Source: Lepraria neglecta (Eukaryota > Ascomycota > Lecanoromycetes > Lecanorales > Stereocaulaceae). From it: DNA of 64,000 nt. Where the stretch lies: positions 1,736,001 to 1,800,000 of the forward strand of contig CM065653.1 in NCBI GenBank assembly GCA_033220425.1, written 5' to 3'. The translations under genes were made by a program, and so were the position numbers. Below, one piece after another: positions 57,813 through 64,000 of this stretch. Positions within the stretch are counted from its first letter, which is position 1. Each line of letters starts with the position of its first letter. The notes below the pieces were generated by a model, which was not told the origin of the DNA, ran no database searches, and saw only the letters and a list, made by a program, of their open reading frames with translations.

Positions 57813-58430
57813 TTAGGAACCTTGCGGGGAACTGCAGGGAACGCCTATAAGAGTTTTATCGGAGATAAGAGAAGACTAGTCGAAACTCTTAGGGCCCTCT
57901 AGGCCGGGGAGGAGGTCGAACTACTCGGAGCCGATATTGAATATTAAACCGTCAGGAGTGTTAGAAGGAAGGTTCTTATCCTTCTCTAACTCCTTAATAT
58001 TCTATAACTCGCGCTTAACTAACTTTCTCTCTTTATTCTAAACTTGATCAAATTATAATTAAAGGCGTATAAGTTTCGCCTGCGTTTCTTTTATTTTAGA
58101 CTAAGTATTATTACGTACTTTCTTAATATAACGCATCTTATCGACGGATATAACTAGGTTATACTTCTTGCCTGCGGCAATATAGTTGGAACAACGATCT
58201 AAACGAACACCTACTAGGTATTACCTATTACCCTTTATATAGAGAGTATAAGGACGTATTACGAATCTAGATAATTTACTAGAGAGTTCTTTACGACGAA
58301 CGATAGGATCTTTAGAACGGATATTTCGACGAGGAGGTATAAAGGATAGATAGTTTCTCGGGACGAGAAATCTGGAGGAGGGGGCTAGTATTAGAACCCT
58401 TGGTTCTGATAGGACTATCCTGTAGGACAA
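57813..58430 (-). pseudogene. Element E antisense ORF with Zn(II)2Cys6-type domain
   Basis: Reads SSRFLVPRNYLSFIPPRR, then at 58,161-58,250 Y-x2-Y-x6-Y-x8-C-x2-Y-x6-Y (one Cys kept), with GKKYNLV at the end. The conserved helical and C-terminal blocks follow, with TAA at 57,813-57,815. The open part starts inside the 3' LTR at 58,430. It is convergent with, and overlaps, the end of the chromodomain. Confidence 0.72.
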
Positions 58431-58815
58431 GATACTATAGACAGGACTAGTAGCTGAAGCGATGAGCGTAACGAGCGCCGTGCGCTCATAGCGCTCAAGA
58501 ATGATGAGCGTAATGAGCGCCGTGCGCTCATAACGCTTATAGGATACTTGGCAGGGTTTCCTATGTCTATATATACGGGGCTTTGCCCGTTATTTGGAAC
58601 AGTGTGTTCAACTTGGCAAACCATTCTTGGTTAAATCTTCCTGGTATTCCTTGTACTATACTTTACTAGTTATTAATATAGAACGCATTGATTACCTACA
58701 TATACGAAGACTGCCATTCTACCTGATTGACTCCTCTCCCACAGAAGCATAAGATATCTACACCTATACCCGGTTATCGCACCGTTAGGTAAACGATCGG
58801 ACGTGGGTCGTAACA
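58389..58815 (+). repeat. Element E 3' LTR
   Basis: 427 bp, starts TATTAGAACC and ends GTAACA before the ATTGG duplication. In the first 60 bp, the differences from the 5' LTR are all transitions. Confidence 0.93.
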
Positions 58816-59371
58816 ATTGGCTAGTAAGCTAAACGAAGTTATTATACGGCTATACTCCCGATATATTGCCAGCGGCAAATAGTACCTGATAGGTATAGGG
58901 TCCGATAGGTATTCTAACTGTGTAGGCAGCGGTAGGAAATATAACCTTATAGTATCGACCCTCGAAATACGTTATATTAAGACGGAACGAAAGGAAGCGT
59001 AGTTATAGTTAAAAAATATGCGCGAAGAGCTTAAGGATTATATATAAAAATCAATAGAGGAATCTATATATCTTTAGACTATACTAATACGCCTTTAGAT
59101 ATAGTATAAATATCTTAAAAATAAAAAGCGGAAGATTATAGACTGAGAGATATAGAATATTAAGGAGTTAGAAGAAGACTAGCGGTCTATCCTAAGTATT
59201 CCTAATAATTAGATATTCAACGTCTTGTCCGAACAATTTAGCTTCCTAGCCGGAACTAATTAGTCCTCCTTCCTAATCGTTCCCGGAACTTCTATAGAAG
59301 GTCCTAGTAGTTCCGGAGGTTCTGAAGGGGTTCCTAGGTATTTTCGGTATCGTTATACCCTTTCTATTTAA

Positions 59372-62300
59372 CTAGATATTTCTAATTAACCTAATTTAGA
59401 ATCCTCTTAACCTCGAACTCTATTTCTTCCTTAATATTATAGTAAAATATTTCTTAGAGAGGTATATTAGAGTCCGCTAGCTCTAAGAGTAAGATATAGA
59501 ATACCGGATATACTTTGGTATTAGGTAGTAGTTAGAGTTTATAGTTAACTAGTCCTTTTAACTATTTAATTAAGAATAGTCTAACCTTAATATAATCTAG
59601 TTTCTTATTTAGTCTTGTCGTCCTTATATTTTTTATTAGGAGGTATACTTTATCCCCCTCTTTTAGCTAAGGAATATTCTTTCTTTTCTTATCGATCTAT
59701 TCCTTTAACTTCTTATTAGAGCTCTTAATAGACCTTTATATATCCTTATATAAATTCTTTAGCTCTTCTACCTTAACTAAGGCTCTTTCTATATTAGGTC
59801 CCTCCCTTAGTTATAGAAATATATTTATATTCTTTCTATAGTTAGTAAAGAATAGGGTTAGTCCGGTTATATCTAACCGCTTATTATTATACGCTAGTTA
59901 TACTATCGGAAGTAGTAAAACCTAGTTATCCTACTTCTAGTTTATATAATATCTTAGATATACTTCTATTATTTGATTTACACGTTCTATCTATCTATTA
60001 GTCTATAGGTAATATACTATTAATATCCGAAGTTTAGTTCTAATTGCTACTATTAGCGTTCTCTAGTAGTTAGAAGTAAATAGCTTATCTCTATCGGATA
60101 TTATTGAATATAGTATACTATAATCTCTTATTAGTCTATCGAGTAGTACGAAGGCTAACTAATCTACTTTATAGGTTTCTTTGAATAGTATTATAATTGT
60201 ATACTTCGTTAACTTATCCATAATAACTATAATCGAGTCGAAGGTATTTTATATAGCTGGATCCTTCGATAGTAGTAGCTTAACTATAAAGTCTATTATA
60301 ATATTATCCTATAGTAACTCTAGTATAGGAGTAAACTATATTTGTCCGTACTTAGCGTATCGTATAGCTTTATTCTACTAGTACTCGATATATTCCTTAA
60401 TATATTATTTAACGCGCGCTCGAAGCTTCGGCGCCGCGTATCCTCGTCCTAGGAGTTCTATAGTCTTAGATACCCCTAGGTGACCTTGTAAAGGGTCATC
60501 GTAGTGATCCCTAATTACTTCTTCAACGTATATATTAGGTAAGTAGGTCTTGTCCTAGTATTTGAGTAATACTGAATTCTATTGATCCTTCCTTAGGTTT
60601 ATTGTAAATATATCGTTATTATAGGTACCTAGTATAGTACTAATAATCTATCCGTCTCCTTCTTTAGGATTGGTCGTTCTGTAACGTTCTTTTCTACTAT
60701 ATAGTCTAATCGTCGGCTAAGGGTATCTACTCGACCATTATCCTTTTCTAGGGTATAGATTATCTTGAACTTATATTAACCTAATAGTTCTAACTATCGA
60801 ACTTGTCTTCTATTTAGCTCCTTCGTTGTTATAAAGTTAAGAAGGTTCTTATAATCTATAAAGATAGTTAGATCCGAGTAGCTTTCTATATATACTCGCT
60901 AGTTTTATAATATATAAACTATAGTAAGTAGTTCCTTATCGTATATATTATAGTTCTATTCTACTACTAATATCTTTCTTAAATAGTAGGTAACTAGATA
61001 CTACTTTTAGTCTTTCATTTAATATAGGTATACTCTAATTATAAGGTCCGAGGTATCTATTTTAATATAGGCCGGTTCGTTGGCCTAAAAGGTATAGAGT
61101 ACTAGTAGATCTATATATACTTTCTTTAATATATCGAATGATTTCTATTAGTCTTTTCCCTATATAAATCTAATATCCTTTTTCGTAATATCCGTTAGAG
61201 ATAGTACTTTCTTTAAGTAGCCCTCGATAAACTTCCTATTAAAGTTGGTAAATCCTAAGAAGCTTTATACTACTTTGACGTCCTATAGTATAGGCTATTC
61301 CGCTATAGCTTTAATCTTCTCTAGGCTTATACTAATACCTTCTATACTAACTATAAATCCTAGAAATTCTACCGACTATCGATAAAATTCGCACTTTTCT
61401 AGTTTAAGAAGAAGTTTCGCTTGCGATAGGTATCTAAGGATATCCTATATATACTCTATATATTCTTTCTTGTTCTTAGAATAAATTAGTATATTATCGA
61501 GGTACGCTATCGCTATTTAATCTAAGTATACTCGTACGATATTATTAATAAATACTTGGCAGGTTGATGGTACATTAGTGAGTCTAAACGGTATTACTAG
61601 ATACTTATAGTAGCTATATCTCGTTCGGAAGGCAGTTTTCTATTCTTCGCCTTCTTTTATCTAAATTAGATTATATATATCTCTAAGATCTAGTTTAGTA
61701 AATATCCTTGCTTTCCTAAGCTAATTCTATAGCTCGCCGATATTAGATAAAGGGTATTTATTCTTAATAGTAATATTGTTTAACTTTCGATAGTCGACGT
61801 ATAGTCTTAGGCTTCTATTCTTCTTTAGTGTAAAGAGGATCGGGTAATCTACTAGTAATTTAGATTCCCGAATAAATCCCTTTTAAGGTTCTTGTTAATA
61901 TACCCGCGAAGTACCTTGAGTTCCTTTTCTAATAATACGTAAATAGGTCCAAATATTAGCTATTTACTAGGTTCGAGTTCGATCTTATAATCCTATAGCT
62001 AGTACCTAGATAATACTTCTATATTCGTCTCTTCCTCGAATAAGTACGCCTACTTACTATATTCCCGAGGGATAGAGAGTATATTAGTTCCTCCTCTAAC
62101 TCTTACTTTATTATCCCGCTAACCTTTACTAGTAACTATAGAGTCGGACTACCTTTTAGTACCGTCTTTATACGAAGCTAAGGTAATATATATCTCGACC
62201 GGTCTTCGGTTCGACTTTTTATCTACTATTAAACGCTGCTAATACGTAGGTATAATCCTAGTAATATTGCCGGATTAATCTATCTTGAGTACTCCTCGAG

Positions 62301-64000
62301 CCTAATCGATTATTAGGTTATACTTCTTTAACTAAAGTATTCTTAAAATTATATAATAGGTAGCTATCCTAATAACGTTAAAGGTAATCTCCTTATAGTA
62401 GCGCTAAATTGTAATAGGTAATGAAAGTATCTCTTCGTCTACCTTTCCTATTGATAGTATTAATCTATTAGCTATCTAAAGGTTATACTACTATAACTTC
62501 TTCCGAGTTAGTATTCTAGTTATCCGTACTAGATCTCGTGAGATAAAGTTTCTTGTAGCTCTAGAGTCTATTATCGCAACGGTCCGCTATCTATTAACGA
62601 TTACCGGTATCTTTATATATATATCGTATTGTATAGAATATAGATATTATTTAGGGGTTAATATATTAATCTCCTTATAGCTACCCCTGCTATAAGGGAT
62701 TACTCTTTTCCCTATATAGGGAGGAATCCTATAAGTTATTTCTCGAACTTGTATTTCTTATAGTCGTTGTATAAATATATATACTATTACTATAGATAGT
62801 ATTAGTTTACTTCTAGACTCTAATATCTTATTTAGTTTTAATAGTAAGCCTCTTCTTCGTCCTTCTTGCGCGGAAAGTAACTTAGTTATTATTTTCTTAC
62901 TAAGTACTAAGGATATCTATTATCCTTATACTTATAGTACTAGTAATTACTATAGAATAATTTTATTAGAACTCCTAGTTCCTTTCTACGGTTAATTCTA
63001 TAATAGTCGCAACTATTTTCTATATACTATCTCTAGTAGACTTCCTTATATTCAGGGTAATAGTAGTTACTCCTAAAGTCTAAGATACTAAAGTTATTCT
63101 AGAATTCTTTTAGTCTTTCTTCCTCTAAGTATTCCTTTCTCTCCTTAGATATAGTAGATCTAGGTTTAAATATTATCGGTAGTTCTTTTCCTTTAATTAT
63201 AACCTTCTATTCCGATTCTTCCTTATTCTAATCCTACTCGGGTTACTTTCCCTAAGTATTGCTACTATCCCTAACGTATAGCTTTCCTATCTAAGTATTA
63301 GCTTTATTCGTGAAGCTATCGTCGGAGAACTCCTCGTCTCCTAAGTTAGATTCTCTATCTAGTTACTAACTATAGACTTCGTTCTATATTAGTAAGATTC
63401 TACTAGAATTACTATCCTGGTCTCGTACCTTTTCTAGTACGTTTAGCTACTATCGATATACTATATTTTTCGACTTGTAGTCTCTAGTAAAGTAGCCCGG
63501 TTTACTATAGCTATAATACGTGAGTATTTTCTTTCTACCCCCTTACTACTTCTTGCCCTTAGCTAGCCCTCTAAAGGCCTATTTATATTTTCTCTCCGTG
63601 AAATCCAGTTCTATCGATACTAGTCCGTAAGGGTCGCGTTCTTTATATCCTAGGTAATAGCTCTTCGATTTAGTAAAAAAGCTTAAGCGTTCTATTCCGC
63701 TAACTCCTCCGTTATACCTTTTCTCTATAGTCCTTTTAAATAGCTTATTATTAATTTCGATTACTTCTTCGATTAGCTTATTAAGGGTATCTAAGATAAT
63801 CCCTAACCTTATAAGTTTGTCCTTAATATTATCCTTTAGACCTCTTTAGTATATAGTTATTAATATATTATCGTCCTAGTTAGTCTTCGCTATATACTAT
63901 TAAAACTAAGTCGAATACTCCGATATAGACTTCTTCTAAGTTAAGTACTAGATAGTTTATATTGCTATATTAACTTTATTAGACGGTCTGAATATACGGC
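59372..64000 (-). pseudogene. Element D gag-pol (partial), RIP-degraded
   Basis: Minus-strand order from right to left: gag (63,050-64,000, zinc-knuckle remnant near 63,470-63,520), protease (near 62,560), reverse transcriptase (61,300-62,100), RNase H (60,770-61,280), integrase (59,600-60,600) and chromodomain (about 59,340-59,450). The interior is colinear with element A but without its insertions. Stops at Trp/Gln codons occur throughout. It continues beyond the window. Confidence 0.78.

Larger units (their letters stand above)
52244..58815 (+). mobile_element. Element E: full-length Ty3/Gypsy chromovirus-type retrotransposon inserted in element D
   Basis: 6,572 bp with two LTRs of exactly 427 bp (52,244-52,670 and 58,389-58,815) and a perfect target duplication ATTGG (52,239-52,243 and 58,816-58,820). 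Nothing is inserted in it. The interior reads gag, protease, reverse transcriptase, RNase H, integrase and chromodomain on the plus strand, and the Zn-cluster ORF on the minus strand. It is inactivated by stops at Trp/Gln codons; the YLDD box has become YLDN. Confidence 0.94.
52138..59371 (+). pseudogene. Element D antisense ORF with Zn(II)2Cys6-type domain, split by element E
   Basis: The proximal part (52,138-52,243) and the distal part (58,821-59,371) join across the ATTGG duplication. At 58,853-58,942 the cluster positions read Y-x2-Y-x6-Y-x8-Y-x2-C-x6-Y, with SNCVGSGRKY in the second half. It continues with NIKELEED, IFNVLSEQF and SSSGGSEGVPRY. The frame ends at TAA 59,369-59,371, further on than in the other copies, because the position that is TAA/TAG elsewhere is GAA here. 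Confidence 0.65.
51641..64000 (-). mobile_element. Element D: Ty3/Gypsy retrotransposon, split by element E, 5' end beyond window
   Basis: The 3' LTR is at 51,641-52,137 (minus orientation), preceded by ATTAC, the probable target duplication. The antisense-ORF region is cut at 52,243/58,821 by element E. Pol and gag are then read leftward from the window end. The gag N-part and 5' LTR must lie outside. It matches element A along its whole interior and so provides the uninterrupted reference for the insertions in element A. Stops at Trp/Gln codons show RIP. Confidence 0.88.

Overview
The window looks like a filamentous ascomycete chromosome, most likely Dothideomycetes/Pleosporales. The evidence is short GT-AG introns of 49-160 bp, a CYSTM protein and a C2H2 regulator of Pezizomycotina type, an F-box-like multicopy family seen as relics, and AT-rich transposon blocks in which Trp and Gln codons have become stops, the signature of repeat-induced point mutation (RIP). 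No species can be named from the sequence alone.

Bases 1-18,400 are a gene-bearing compartment of ordinary base composition. It holds a partial coiled-coil protein gene (minus), the oligosaccharyltransferase catalytic subunit STT3 (minus, six exons including a 24-bp microexon), a C2H2 zinc-finger regulator (plus), a four-exon CYSTM cysteine-rich membrane protein (plus), two degraded copies of one F-box-like family in opposite orientation, a broken secreted/membrane Ser-Thr-rich protein, an unrecognised two-exon gene and a hot-dog thioesterase (minus).

From 18,768 the sequence switches abruptly to nested, RIP-degraded Ty3/Gypsy chromovirus-type LTR retrotransposons. Element A (minus, 18,768-40,626, target duplication ACCAA) contains a solo LTR (TATAG), two Helitron-like insertions and element B (22,989-36,077, ATACT). 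Element B in turn contains element C (27,841-34,384, CTTCG). After a mosaic of Helitron-like copies, tandem arrays and a pogo-type relic (40.6-45.4 kb), an island of near-normal composition (45.4-51.0 kb) carries a broken P-loop NTPase / nuclease-like gene. A Tc1/mariner relic follows, then element D (minus, 51,641 to beyond the window), which is split by element E (52,244-58,815, ATTGG).

The most notable observation is that all five large Gypsy elements carry, between pol and the 3' LTR and on the opposite strand, the remains of an ORF with the exact Cys spacing of a fungal Zn(II)2Cys6 (GAL4-type) DNA-binding domain (C-x2-C-x6-C-x8-C-x2-C-x6-C). Every Cys is either retained or changed to Tyr, as a RIP G-to-A change predicts. 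A second notable observation is a family of about 1-kb elements that start with TC, end with a 9-bp hairpin plus CTTG, and sit between A and T without target duplication. These look like non-canonical, non-autonomous Helitrons.
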